A stretch of 64,000 bases of DNA from Fonsecaea monophora (lineage: Eukaryota; Ascomycota; Eurotiomycetes; Chaetothyriales; Herpotrichiellaceae). This document shows, in pieces, positions 32,209 to 42,321 of this stretch; the stretch's first letter is position 1; each line of letters opens with the position of its first letter. Below the pieces are notes generated by a model that did not search any database, was not told the DNA's origin, and was given only the letters and a program-made list of their open reading frames with translations. The stretch spans positions 59,068-123,067 of the forward strand of contig NW_019174024.1 in NCBI RefSeq assembly GCF_001642475.1, read 5' to 3'. A program made the position numbers and the translations under genes.

Positions 32209-33522
32209 CTAAGGCCATCCTGGACTGCTGATCACAGAAGATATACCTCCCCATCCTTCCATTTGTGCAGCATTGAATTCCATCCTTGGCTTCTCCAAAG
32301 CTGAGAGTATAGTTGGATCATCCGAATGGTATCGTGCAAGATACAGGCAAATTGCCTGCCCTTGAAGGATAGATCGAGACGAAATCCACCAAGAACCTCT
32401 GCACACCTTCATGTACCAATACACAAGTATAAGCAACGCCCAAGGATCTTTTCGCACAAGGAGTGACTTGTAGAGTGGATCTATCTGGTTGACAAATCCA
32501 ACGTACCGCAGCCAGGTGGAGTCATCGCATTCGAGGTCCAATAAGGGTAGGAGCCGTGTTGCAGTCCTGTAGTATGGATTGACCCGAGCTGATGACGACT
32601 CAGCATCTTCGGCACAGAGATGATCAAATATCGAAGGGCTGTGGTCGGGTATTTGATTTTCAGGCAGCTTGTCGTGATCGAATGCAATGCCAACCTGTCG
32701 CCAAAGGCTGTCGACCTTCAAAGGGCTGGCCAATCGCCAGATGGTTTGTTTTCCGTCGCTCAAGTTGAGCCAAGCCATGTCAGTATCCTGCAACGGCCAG
32801 ACATCTTCGACGGACGACGCCTCGAGGTTGAAAAAGCTCACAACCCCAAGGAGGGATGAGGCGAGTAGCAACGCATCCCCTTCGTCACGTCTGATGGGGC
32901 GGGAGAGAATGCTCTGGAAGGAAATCAAGGCTTTGTTCAAGTGGTAGGCTTCGGTTGTGCTGGGTCTTGATGTGGCCACTCCACACAAGTAACGATCGTG
33001 GGACTCGGTCACTGCCTGGGCCAAATGCATGAGCAAGGGGTTCGCACAGGCGAGTGGGATGATTTCCCTCTGGAAAACCCGGGCAGCTCTCTTTGTACCA
33101 ATGCTGAGAACTGTCCTAGTTTGGAATCTGTCAAGTCGTGCCAGATCAGATTTGTCGAATCGCGTAGCTCCACTCTGCGACTCCAGTTCAGAAGTGCTTT
33201 TGTCCAAGGAGATAGTGATCATGTCTAAGATAGGTTTAGTCGTTCCCAAAGGCGACCTTTCCACCCTTGATTGCAGATAGCCAAGTTCAGAAGCGGGGGT
33301 TCGAGGCTGGAGATCAGGTATACTAGGATCGTAATTGCATAACACGCCGTATTCCAGACACTTTCCACACATTGGTCGGACCTCGTTGCATTTGACTCTG
33401 CGGATTTTACAATTGCGACAGCCTAGCCGAGACTTCTTGTGAGCCCTTCGCTTGCGAACAGTGGCATTGTCAACGGGAGTAGTTGGCACGCGGCCTTGAC
33501 TGTATTTGGTCGTCCTGGGCAT
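32209..33522 (-). CDS. Zn2Cys6 transcription factor (UPC2/sterol-regulator-like layout)
   Basis: A single exon from ATG 33522 encodes 437 residues. The binuclear zinc cluster is complete: Cys35, 38, 45, 52, 55 and 62 with the spacing CX2CX6CX6CX2CX6C, after a basic arm (RKRRAHKKSRLG). No leucine-zipper linker is evident. The remaining chain is a helical effector domain with no named middle-homology motif, including SKDLARLDRF-like DKSDLARLDRFQTRTV, AYHLNKALISFQSILSRP and PWALLILVYWYMKVCRG. A small protein with an N-terminal cluster directly followed by this effector domain is the layout of Upc2-like and many uncharacterised fungal regulators. Target genes are unknown. The closest divergent gene is the hotdog thioesterase, whose start is 815 bp away. 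Confidence 0.9.
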   Translation of the reverse strand: MPRTTKYSQGRVPTTPVDNATVRKRRAHKKSRLGCRNCKIRRVKCNEVRPMCGKCLEYGVLCNYDPSIPDLQPRTPASELGYLQSRVERSPLGTTKPILDMITISLDKSTSELESQSGATRFDKSDLARLDRFQTRTVLSIGTKRAARVFQREIIPLACANPLLMHLAQAVTESHDRYLCGVATSRPSTTEAYHLNKALISFQSILSRPIRRDEGDALLLASSLLGVVSFFNLEASSVEDVWPLQDTDMAWLNLSDGKQTIWRLASPLKVDSLWRQVGIAFDHDKLPENQIPDHSPSIFDHLCAEDAESSSARVNPYYRTATRLLPLLDLECDDSTWLRYVGFVNQIDPLYKSLLVRKDPWALLILVYWYMKVCRGSWWISSRSILQGQAICLYLARYHSDDPTILSALEKPRMEFNAAQMEGWGGISSVISSPGWP

Positions 33523-34337
33523 TGAAGGTTTAATAGTGCTGTGAATATGATGCTAAAAAATTCTTGTGAGCCCGGTTCAACAAAGGTTGATCCCACCAGG
33601 GAGATTGGTGAAGTGCTAATTGTTTGTCGCGTGCTCCCTGAGCAGTTCGACAACAGGCTGCCGGCAGCATGGTAACGAGAAGGAAAGACAGCGTCATGGA
33701 CTCGGCCGGAGTTTAGCAAGAAAAGCAAGAGTCTCCTAACAAAGGGCGCCGGATATTAGCCTGCAAACCCCATTTTTGGTCTTGGACGAAACAAGCAATG
33801 GTTGACGGAGGAAAGGGTCCGAACTCAGCTCTTCACTGGTGGTCGTCTTACGCCAACTGGTGGGTTGCAGAATCTGCGCTAACCTCGACTCGTATTCACT
33901 GTTCCGTGTCAGTGGCCCCAGAGAGGTTAAAACTTCAAAGGTGGTGTGTCTCCATCTTGGAACAAGGGTGAAAATAGCATCAACAGTGACCAGATAAACC
34001 GACAAAGCGAAACCTAAGGAAGAGGAAGTGTACGGGAAGATGATTATTTCGAGGTGTGCGCCATTTCATCTGAGAGCAGTTGATACGGTGGATCATTTTT
34101 GCGTCTTGCTGCGGTGAATCAAACAGCCTATCAAATGTAATTTCCTTCACCATCTGATTTTGACTTCATTGGATCTCGGCCTAACAAGTTGGTTGATATC
34201 TTTACGCTATTAGAATTTGGCCACTATCAACCTTCAGTCCGATCTCACTCCGTATTTTCAGTGCTCCGGGTGCTCCGTTGGGTCCAGTATTGAATTGGCA
34301 GTACGAGTGGCGGTCTCAGAAGCTTGCCAGCGATACG
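33523..34337. promoter_or_regulatory. 815-bp divergent promoter region, Zn2Cys6 gene and thioesterase
   Basis: The two genes point away from each other, so both promoters lie here. A minus-strand frame at 33736-34005 is open but begins with TTG and has no recognisable domain. Confidence 0.45.
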
Positions 34338-35118
34338 ATGTCGGCACTAAAGTTCGTCCGCTCAGTGAGTTCCCAGCAATCTATGAGCTTAGAGAGCGAC
34401 ATAGAGCTAACGCCTTATAGGTATGGGAATCCTTTAGAGCAACATCGGGGGTCGAGCCACGGTAATTCTCTTCATCCATGATCCAAAGTACTCTCGTTAA
34501 GCTGGAAGAACAACAGGTTGATCGACGGCGTAAGTATCACCAATTGGCAAAGTCGGACCAAGTCACCATACCACGTCTTGATGAGCTTACCGCAAGTGGA
34601 CTTGGTCTTTGACTCAATTGTGTCGTTCAGATGCGGATAACAGCTGCGGAACCTGGCAAGGTCAATTTCGAACTACCCATTGAGAAGCAGCACACGAACC
34701 GCTTAGGAATACTCCACGGCGCCACTCTGGCCACCATGGTCGATACTAGTGGCTCACTTGCTCTGGCATCTCGTGGCCTGTACTCGACAGGAGTTTCAAC
34801 AGATCTCAGCGTGACCTACCTCAATGCAGGGGGTAAGATTGGTGATTTGGTCAAAGGCGAGGTCATCTGCGACAAATGTGAGATATGCGCTCTTTCTCCT
34901 CCCATAGTTGAAGTTTGTGCTGACCTCGTCTAGTCGGCAAAACCCTCGCATACACTTCCGTCAAGTTCATGAACAAGAATAACGAGATCGTGGCTCGAGG
35001 AAGCCACACCAAATTCGTCGCCCTTGCCTGGAAGGACGAGAGAAATATTACAGAGGATCTGAAACCCGAAGTCAGCGAATCCAAAGCCAGTGAAGTCACA
35101 CGGACGAGTTTCAAGTGA
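34338..35118 (+). CDS. Hotdog-fold acyl-CoA thioesterase (ACOT13/PaaI family)
   Basis: Five exons (34338-34364, 34421-34461, 34517-34529, 34631-34877, 34934-35118) encode 170 residues. The first three are tiny (27, 41 and 13 nt). Donors include GTGAGT, GTAATT, GTAAGT and GTGAGA, and all phases agree. The active-site loop is clear: Asn50, His56-Gly57 and Asp65 in HTNRLGILHGATLATMVD, the same spacing known for human ACOT13. STDLSVTYLNAGGKIGD and GKTLAYTSVKFMNKNNEIVARG complete the fold. Such enzymes hydrolyse medium- and long-chain acyl-CoA, often in mitochondria or cytosol. The substrate here is not determinable. Of the splice sites, the GTAATT donor of the second intron is the weakest. Confidence 0.9.
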
Positions 35119-35868
35119 TTTGACTATCTCTTCCTGTCTATAGAATTTTCGGAAGGCCATGTACATAGATGTATGAAACATGTTCAGAGCTAATAGATGG
35201 TGCACCAGCACGTGCTGCAGTTTTTCTCTTTACCCTGCAACGGGAGACGGCATGAATGACGCATGAGGCCTCTGAGACATACGCACACGGTCTATGGACT
35301 GAGTGCGCCACAATTTAGAATACATGAACTGGGACCTCACGAACAGGACAAGGTAATTCTCGATGGTACCACGTAATAGTGCCTGGGTAGTTGTCCATTG
35401 CCCCTTTTCCCCAGCCTTTCTCGACCTCGAGAGGGGCTTGAAAGTGGCCGATTTCAATCTTCAGTACAATTGAAGAGTCAAAGATCGTGGCAAATCGGGC
35501 AAATCGGGACACCTAACATGGTAAATAGATCATCCTGCGGTGCGACCAACACTGGTGGAGGATGAAGTGGCGGGGAGAAGGGAGAAAGGAACGAAGAACA
35601 TGTTGATTGAGCAGCGTTCGCCAAGGATGCTTGCTGCCTGGTAAAGCGGCGAGAGATGCTTGGGTGCGTGTTCGCCGGACGCGGAACAAATGTGATGCGA
35701 CAACTTTTCTAGAAAATCATATTGACGTTCCAGACAACCCATCGAATGCTCTCTCGTACCCTGCATACCATACGCGATAAGTTTGTCCGGGCTATCACCA
35801 TAGATATTATTTCTCCAAGTAGATCCCTGATCTCCTGGAAGGAATGATGAGGGCTGCATAAAGACGCC
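35119..35868. other. Intergenic gap before ARP6
   Basis: 750 bp with no supported gene. Minus ORFs at 35530-35946 overlap the ARP6 start and are shadows. Confidence 0.5.
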
Positions 35869-37379
35869 ATGCCCCGCGCACCCAAGTCCACTCGAAGCAC
35901 CCCCGGCCTTCCCTCCACAACTTTCGTCCTCGACAATGGTGGTCACAGCCTCAAAGCAGGTTTCGCGCCCTTAGGACCTGTTTCGGACGCAGATGCCCTG
36001 TCAAAATGCCATATCATTCCAAACTGCATTGTCCGCAGCCGTGACAGGAAAGTTTACGTCGGTTCGCAATCCGAAGAAATCACACAATGGAGCGAGGCCT
36101 TGTTTCGCCGGCCCGTCGAGAACGGCCAGGTCGTGAGCTGGGAGGCGCAGAAAGAGATATGGGATCAGTCCTTCTTCGATGAACGGATTGCAAAGAGGGA
36201 TCTGTTGGTGAAGAGTCCCGAGGACACGACCCTCATCTTCACCGAGCCACCTAATACTATGCCTCCTTTCCAGAAGAATGCAGACGAGATTATCATGGAA
36301 GAGTGGGGCTTTGGGGGATATTCCAGGGTCATTGGTAGGTATGGCTAAGCCAGAGACACCTCGCATTGAGGATACCTTCGCTGATGTGCAGATTAGGCCC
36401 GTCACTTAATGCCTACAATGATCTTCACCCGCTATTCGAAGGAGCATCCTACACGAAGCCAGAAAACGACCCTTGGGCAGACCTACCTATGGAATGCGTG
36501 CTTGTGATCGACAGCGGCTACAGCCATACCACCATCACACCGCTCTTCAAAGGCCGCCCGTTGCACCGAGCAGTCCGCCGATTGGATTTCGGAGGCAAGC
36601 ACCTGACGAATCTGTTAAAAGAAGTTATCTCTGTACGACATTTTGATTTGCATCAAGACACCAAGATCGTCAATGACATCAAGGAAGATGTCTGTTTTGT
36701 CAGCGGAGATTTCCGAACCGACCTGGAGAAGACGTGGAAGGGAAACAAAACGAAGCTGAAATCAACGCCCTCGAATCCGGACGTGGCTATGGACGTCGAC
36801 CACAAAGCTTCCCCGGAAAATCAGGAGATTCGAGTTGACTATATCCTCCCTGATGGCATTCATCTTCTTCGAGGGTTCAGCCGTCCACATGATCCCACCC
36901 CCGCCGCCGCACGTAAGCGCAAACAGGCCGCCCTCTCCTCAGGGCCAGACGCCGAAATCTCAATGACCTTGGGAAATGAACGCTTCTCTATCCCAGAAAT
37001 CATCTTCTCCCCTGGCGACATAGGCTCGAAACAGCCCGGGTTAGCAGATATTGTGATGCAATCGCTCAGTGTCCTTCCCCCGCTCTTGCAGGTCACCATG
37101 CTCAGCAACGTCCTCCTCGTCGGCGGCAATGCGCATATTAGTGGCTTTGCAGAGAGGCTTGAAGCCGAGCTACGCATGAGAGTGAAGACTGAATGGATGG
37201 TTCGAATTCGTAAAATGGCGGAACCTATCACGTCAACTTGGCTGGGAGGAGCAAGGCTGGCGTGTGGATTTCCTGGGATTGTCCGGGAGTACGGTGTTAC
37301 GCGAGAAGAGTATCTGGAACATGGGAGTGCCTGGGTCGCCAGACGTTTTGTGAGCGGCGGCAGTGGGAAAGGGCCTTGA
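35869..37379 (+). CDS. ARP6: Actin-related protein Arp6, SWR1 complex subunit
   Basis: Exons 35869-36338 and 36392-37379 with a 53-nt intron (donor GTATGG, acceptor GTGCAG) encode 485 residues. The splice reading through GYSRVIGRLGPSLNAYND avoids the in-frame stop that the nearer GTAGGT donor would give. Actin-fold landmarks are visible: phosphate-1 loop TFVLDNGGHSLKAGF, then TLIFTEPPNTMPPFQ, connect and phosphate-2 region CVLVIDSGYSHTTITPLF, RRLDFGGKHLTNLLKE, and adenosine region NVLLVGGNAHISGF. In the SWR1 complex, Arp6 with Swc6 contacts nucleosomes and supports H2A.Z exchange. A charged insert at about 285-315, with DVDHKASPENQ, is consistent with a loop in fungal Arp6. Confidence 0.95.
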
Positions 37380-37565
37380 AGAATTGTGAATCAACACATA
37401 CATGCATATCCTCTTCATCAGAGAGCCTATCGGGAGGTTTGTCCCTGCTTCCTGGAAGTCGACCGCCTTGACAAACATGAACCTCTCTACAACGCACAAG
37501 GAAATGCCTCAAAGCAGGGTCGATTTGACTCAACAAGACATTCATATGGCTAGAGACTTGGATGG

Positions 37566-38423
37566 CTAGGGTTGATCCAGAGCCAACTTCCAGGCATATA
37601 ATGCCACGCCGACACAAGCGCCTAATGCGAAAAGCGTACGCCATGTGAAGTTGGGCTGAGCATGGGGAGCGCCGACGTGGCAAGGATGATGACAGATCTC
37701 TCCATTCTCCCCTTGGCGTCTACATTCGGGGACCGTCGTCGTTTCCATGAACGCAGCTGCAACCCTCTCTATATCCTTGGAGTCGTCCCAAGCCTTGGTC
37801 GACTCTCCCTCGCTCGACTCCAAGGGCTCTCGACCCACAGACTCGGCCTCATCCACCTCCCAGAACCGGTCATGGTCTACGCTCTCTTCATCGCCGTCGC
37901 GGAGGGAACCCGCGCGCCGGCTTACGTCCCAGTCGTCGTCATCATCGGCTTCTCCACCGCCCCCATAATCATCATAGTCGGTTTCGTCCTCGCGGCCATC
38001 GTGATGCTCTGACTCTGAGTCCTCGTCCCCTGCTACAAGGTATGCGTCGGTCGGGTATGCACCCTCGGGGTACTCGCCTGCGGGATAGCGAGGGTCGTCG
38101 GAGTACTCCACTCTGAAACTGTGGTCCGGGTACGCGCTGTTGAAGTAGTGGTACGCGCGGGGGCATCTGTTCACGTGGGTGAGTTTATCCTCGACGACAG
38201 CGCTGCCAGCGCAATGGGTTCTGCCATCGCGCGTTGTCCGGGAGGATTCCATCGTGAGACGGGACCGGGGATGAGCGAGAAAGGTGTGGAACGGCAACAT
38301 CGCGGCGTCTGCGGCCGCGTCCGCGTCGGCGTTCGCGCGATCTTGAGGCTTGGGTCCAGCGAGATCTACTTCCGTGGACTGACTTTGCAACGAGGTGGGT
38401 TTGTGCCCGGATTTCTCGGTCAT
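37566..38423 (-). CDS. Acidic protein with a C-terminal membrane anchor, unknown
   Basis: ATG at 38423 gives 285 residues; the frame stays open upstream but without ATG. A His/Pro/Tyr-containing central part (CPRAYHYFNSAYPDHSF, EYPEGAYPTDAYLV) is followed by a long Asp/Glu-rich tract (about 145-230), then a conserved-looking helix (SKDIERVAAAFMETTTVPEC). A four-cysteine/histidine patch (CRRQGENGEICHHPC) precedes one hydrophobic helix near the end (WRTLFALGACVGVALYAWKL). The layout is a tail-anchored protein with its acidic part in the cytosol. I do not recognise a family. It is convergent with ARP6, with 186 bp between stops. Low-complexity composition means a search could be inconclusive. 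Confidence 0.6.
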   Translation of the reverse strand: MTEKSGHKPTSLQSQSTEVDLAGPKPQDRANADADAAADAAMLPFHTFLAHPRSRLTMESSRTTRDGRTHCAGSAVVEDKLTHVNRCPRAYHYFNSAYPDHSFRVEYSDDPRYPAGEYPEGAYPTDAYLVAGDEDSESEHHDGREDETDYDDYGGGGEADDDDDWDVSRRAGSLRDGDEESVDHDRFWEVDEAESVGREPLESSEGESTKAWDDSKDIERVAAAFMETTTVPECRRQGENGEICHHPCHVGAPHAQPNFTWRTLFALGACVGVALYAWKLALDQP

Positions 38424-40420
38424 TCCTGCCGTTTCCTCGAAGGGGAAGGTTGTGTTGATGGATGTGGAAGAAGTCCAAGGCAAAGATACAATTACGAGAA
38501 CCCTAGAGAAGGGCAAGGAGAATTACAAGATACAAACGAATAGGGGATACATGGTGACGGATCACCTACTTCCTTGTGACATGCCTGCCAAATTGACCTC
38601 ATTCATCCAGTTTCTTGACTAGACTTGTTGTCACTCTGTTCTTTTGTTCTACACCATGTCACCGTTCCCCATTGTATCCCTTTGTGATATTCGCTTGGGC
38701 AATATTCGACGATGTACCGAGCCATACAAGTCACATGAACGATCACTCCGCTCGAGCCAGAGACGCGCTCGTGGGCTGCAGACTGCGAGTAGCATGGAGA
38801 CCTAAGGTGATGGTCAAACGTATAACCAGGAGGACAGTCCCGGCTGTCATCCAGCCTGGGGCTTGCTGGATCCGCTTGTTTGTGGATCGGTCGTGAATGG
38901 TTCTGTGCTTGCGGGTTCTGTTGTCATTCTGAGCGAAGCCACCGTGATGGTAAGTACATATATCTCGAGGACTATAGAAGAGTTAGCACACCATTGACAA
39001 ACCTTGCACAAGATGGTTGAGATGACGGAGCAGGATGTCACGGCGTGTCTGTCGAGTCGTGACTGACGTGCATTCTTAAGCACATCGAGTCAATTCCATG
39101 AGAATTAGCGAAGCAGTTCCCAATCAGAGAAAACCCCTCGTTTTCAAGCCTGAATGACGGGATGGACCTTCGGGAGAAGACTCCGTTGGTGGCAGAAGAG
39201 CTCCACATGATCAGGCACGTACTCGTAGACGGGGTGGTGCCTGGGACGATGAAAAGGGGGACTATCGGCTATCTGTGAGTTGACGAGTCTTGTGTCTTCT
39301 TGAATACGCCCCTGGAATATCAGTAAATAGACTTGACAGGAAGCGTGTCCATCGTGATGCCCCATTGGTGGTTGTCTGATACTTGAAGAAAAATTCATCC
39401 ATCTACCTCGTCGTCCACCCCTTCCAGTTGCCGGACTCGGAAACTCGAACTCTTCTCGCGTATCCCAAGGTTAGCGAAAGAGTCGAGAATCTAGACTGGT
39501 GTGCGTCATGCGTGACTTTTTGTGACTCAGAGAGAAAAATGGCGTCGAGACAAAAAGTGCGAATACGTGCCTCAATTTGTCGTTGGTCTGTTTCCCGGTG
39601 ATTGGCGGCGGCGTATAGTTACCTCGTACTCGGTCCATTGCTTGTTTATTGGACCTTTTCCTGTTTTCATTCTCCCCACACCTGATGCCACCAGAATCAC
39701 ACGAACAGGCAACTCGCTATACCCCCCCCCCCCCCCCCCCCTTTCGTAGATGCTCGACCTCAAGTCTTCCCTCTTCCTCTTCCTCTTCGGCCGCCATATA
39801 GGGCAGGTGGGTTTTTATAAGAGGTGGACGATCAAGAGAAGGCCGCAGGACCGCACGGCAGGAATCGTCGAGGGATCATCGCCGTGAGAGTGAGTGAGAG
39901 AACCATAAGGCTGACGAAGAAGCCCTCATGAGTCAGATCAGCCATGATCCTCGACTGCATCCACTGCATCCACTTGACAAAACCCACTTCATATGGATTC
40001 GTCGAATCATTACCTGATGCGGTAGCTCCTAGGCGGAATTCTATTGTAGTCAGGACCTATCACCCGAATGCACCATACACTTCCTCTGTGGGCGGTATGG
40101 TGCTGCCTGCGCGTGGTCCCATATGGCAAAGTTAAGGCCACCATTGAATGACAAGACAAGCTTCATGCCAAACCTCTGCCGGCGCCTTCGTCCGCTTCGC
40201 GGTCGGGACTATAAAGACGTGGACGAAAGCCGTCTGCCTGAGGTCCTGAGGCCTACGTCCTCTGTCTTCATACCGAAACGCGCCATAGCACTCGGCATTG
40301 CTGGAGGGGAAAAGCTTACTTGAATATCCTCGACCAAGAAAACCTCTACAAGAATACTTCCGAGACACCATTGCCCCACCCACTGAAACAAACCCATTGA
40401 ACAATCCAGTACCTGACAAG
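38424..40420. other. 2-kb intergenic region with a poly-C tract
   Basis: No gene accepted. A coding-like plus-strand frame (about 38810-38950) followed by a GTAAGT word and an acceptor near 39008 is discussed among the rejected items. A 20-nt C homopolymer and TTCCTC repeats lie at 39722-39790. Confidence 0.45.
39722..39741. repeat. Homopolymer of 20 C
   Basis: Twenty consecutive C on the plus strand. Such tracts are prone to sequencing and replication errors, so the exact length is uncertain. Confidence 0.8.
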
Positions 40421-40737
40421 ATGTCGTCGGATTCCAAGGCCAACGTGTCATTCGATGCTGCCTCGATATCGACCTCATCTCTCATGAGTGAGAAGGAACG
40501 GGCCAAGAAGGAGAAGAAGGATTCACTGGTCAAGAGGGTCGTAACAGGTACGATATAGATGGACCCATTGCCCGCTCTCATTCTTGTCAGACATGGCATT
40601 GAACCCGTGGACAAAAGGATCAAGGCTAATCAAACCCCCCATTCTCTGTTCGCTCTGCAGCCATCAAGAACTTTGACCCTCCCGAGCCAAGAATCCCCAA
40701 AGGCCGACACGAGTACATGCCCGCGTGGGCGGTTTGA
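40421..40737 (+). CDS. Small spliced protein of 67 residues, unknown function
   Basis: Exons 40421-40547 and 40661-40737 with a 113-nt intron (donor GTACGA, branch GCTAAT, acceptor CTGCAG) encode 67 residues. Neither exon alone is striking. The joined chain has a Ser-rich start (MSSDSKANVSFDAASIS), a strongly basic/acidic helix (MSEKERAKKEKKDSLVKRV) and a conserved-looking tail (AIKNFDPPEPRIPKGRHEYM). The tail seems familiar from small fungal proteins of unknown function, but I cannot name it. No signal peptide or membrane helix is present, so it is probably cytosolic or nuclear. Confidence 0.72.
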
Positions 40738-41549
40738 AAACATGTAACGCATCCCTCGGGTGTGTCTCTGTGCCTGGTTCAACAGTACTGTTTCCTTCCT
40801 CTTTCGTATCCTCAGCATGGCGGGGATCCAGAAGAGAGGATTACTCCGAGGTGAATCACCGGCACTGGTGTCCGACGGGAAGAATGTGGCCTGCTGAATA
40901 TATACATATTGAACAATCAGGCTCGCGACAATGTCATTGTTGATGGCTGCATGGTTCAGAAAAGTTCATGACATCCAAGAACAACGGTGGTGATGAGGTC
41001 ACTTGGACCATTCGCCGTGACTCTTTTTGTTTAATAGTTTTAACGCGATTGTCGTGTGCCGTGACGATGCAGTAAAGGGCTGCAACGGCTACACTTGACC
41101 ACCGTACCAGGGGGAACACCCCTAGGTGATTCAGAGTAGCTTGTCTGCGTATTCAGCAGCGTGGAGCACCGTACCATGAGTATCACAGTCTAATATTTGA
41201 AAGAGAAAAAAAAGACGCAGTCTGGATCGTCAATTTTCATGGATTTAATTCCATGTTCTAGCAACAGTTGCACACCTGTGCAGACTGTTCCACTGTCATG
41301 TCGCATTAAAAAGAGTCACTCTTTGTCTCGGCACTACGAATCCATGTGAGCATCGTGAGTCTCGTGAGTGAGTGCTAACCGCATGCTGAGGAAGAAGATA
41401 TCTTGCACGCGCCCTTAAGAAATACTCGCAACAGATAATGTCGGCGTCTGTCTGTTTGTCTCCAAGACCGGATTTTTCCCAAGACCGCCTCTCCTCGTGT
41501 TTGTCAGCTCGAAGCGGACTCTTGGGGTCCCCGGCCACGCCTCTCGGTC
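40738..41549. other. Intergenic, no gene seen
   Basis: 812 bp between the 3' ends of convergent genes. AT-rich around 41190-41260. No frame with a domain. Confidence 0.5.
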
Positions 41550-42321
41550 TTAGTTCCAGAACGGTACCTCGTGTGTTCGCTTGATCATCTTCCCCTTCTT
41601 CGCGCACGCGGCAATGCACGCCTGAGGGCCCGCATTGCTGCCTGTCCCGACGGCCGGAACTCGCCCGTAGATGTCCTGAGGGTTCAGTCCGCCTCCAATG
41701 ATGGTGCCGGTGATGTTCTGTGGAAACGAGAAGAATGTGTTGGCGAGGTTGGTGGTCCCGGAGTCGTCCGAGTTGAGGGCCGAGACCAACTGCGCATTCT
41801 CGCAGCCAATGTTCATCATGGTGTGGATGGAGGCCTGAGGAAAGATGGTCATCTGGCCTGGTTGGAGCGTTTCAGTCACGGTTCGGGCACCGTTCTCGGC
41901 CACCATGTATGTTTGCGTGGTCCCTGCGATGGCAACGACAAAGTTGGTGGCACGGGGGTGAATGTGCGGTGGAAGCATGGAGCAAGGACCCAAGTTGAGC
42001 AGCGCCTTCGAAAGAGAGAGTTAGAGGGACATGATGTATGTGTGAGAATGCGGTGACCCCTACCATTGTCATGCCATGGCCAACAGTTGCCGGGAAAGTA
42101 GCAGCGTTGGCGTTGACCACTCCTCCAGGCGAGAAGGTGTACTTGTCCTGCTTGGTGAAGTCAAAGAACCAGTCCGAATCATTCGGGAGCAAGTTCATGC
42201 GATCCAGGTGCGTGTCGGCCACGCGAAGCTTAGCGACGAGGTCTGGGTTCTTGTCATTATCGACAGCCAAGGCCACAGAAGCCACAGCGAGGCAGGAGAG
42301 GAAGCTGGGGCCGATAAACAT
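41550..42321 (-). CDS. Secreted cupin, germin/spherulin-1A type
   Basis: Exons 42321-42064 and 42005-41550 with a 58-nt intron (GTAGGG, CTAAC, TCGAAG) encode 237 residues. A signal peptide (MFIGPSFLSCLAVASVALA) is followed by a single cupin_1 barrel. Motif 1 is GPCSMLPPHIHPRATNF with His100 and His102. Motif 2 is FPQASIHTMMNIGCENA with the third His. In manganese germins the motif reads HPRATE and the Glu is a metal ligand. Here Asn107 stands at that place, so oxalate oxidase-type chemistry is doubtful. VTETLQPGQMTIFP and NITGTIIGGGL fit the barrel. Family members are secreted or stress-related. The C-terminus has two Cys (ACIAAC) and a basic KKGKMIKR patch. Confidence 0.9.

Noticed and set aside
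38810..39058. Plus-strand coding-like piece (GDGQTYNQEDSPGCHP) with a GTAAGT donor at 38950 and acceptor near 39008
   Set aside because: No start exon can be joined in a consistent phase; upstream donors give other frames. Not enough to call a gene.
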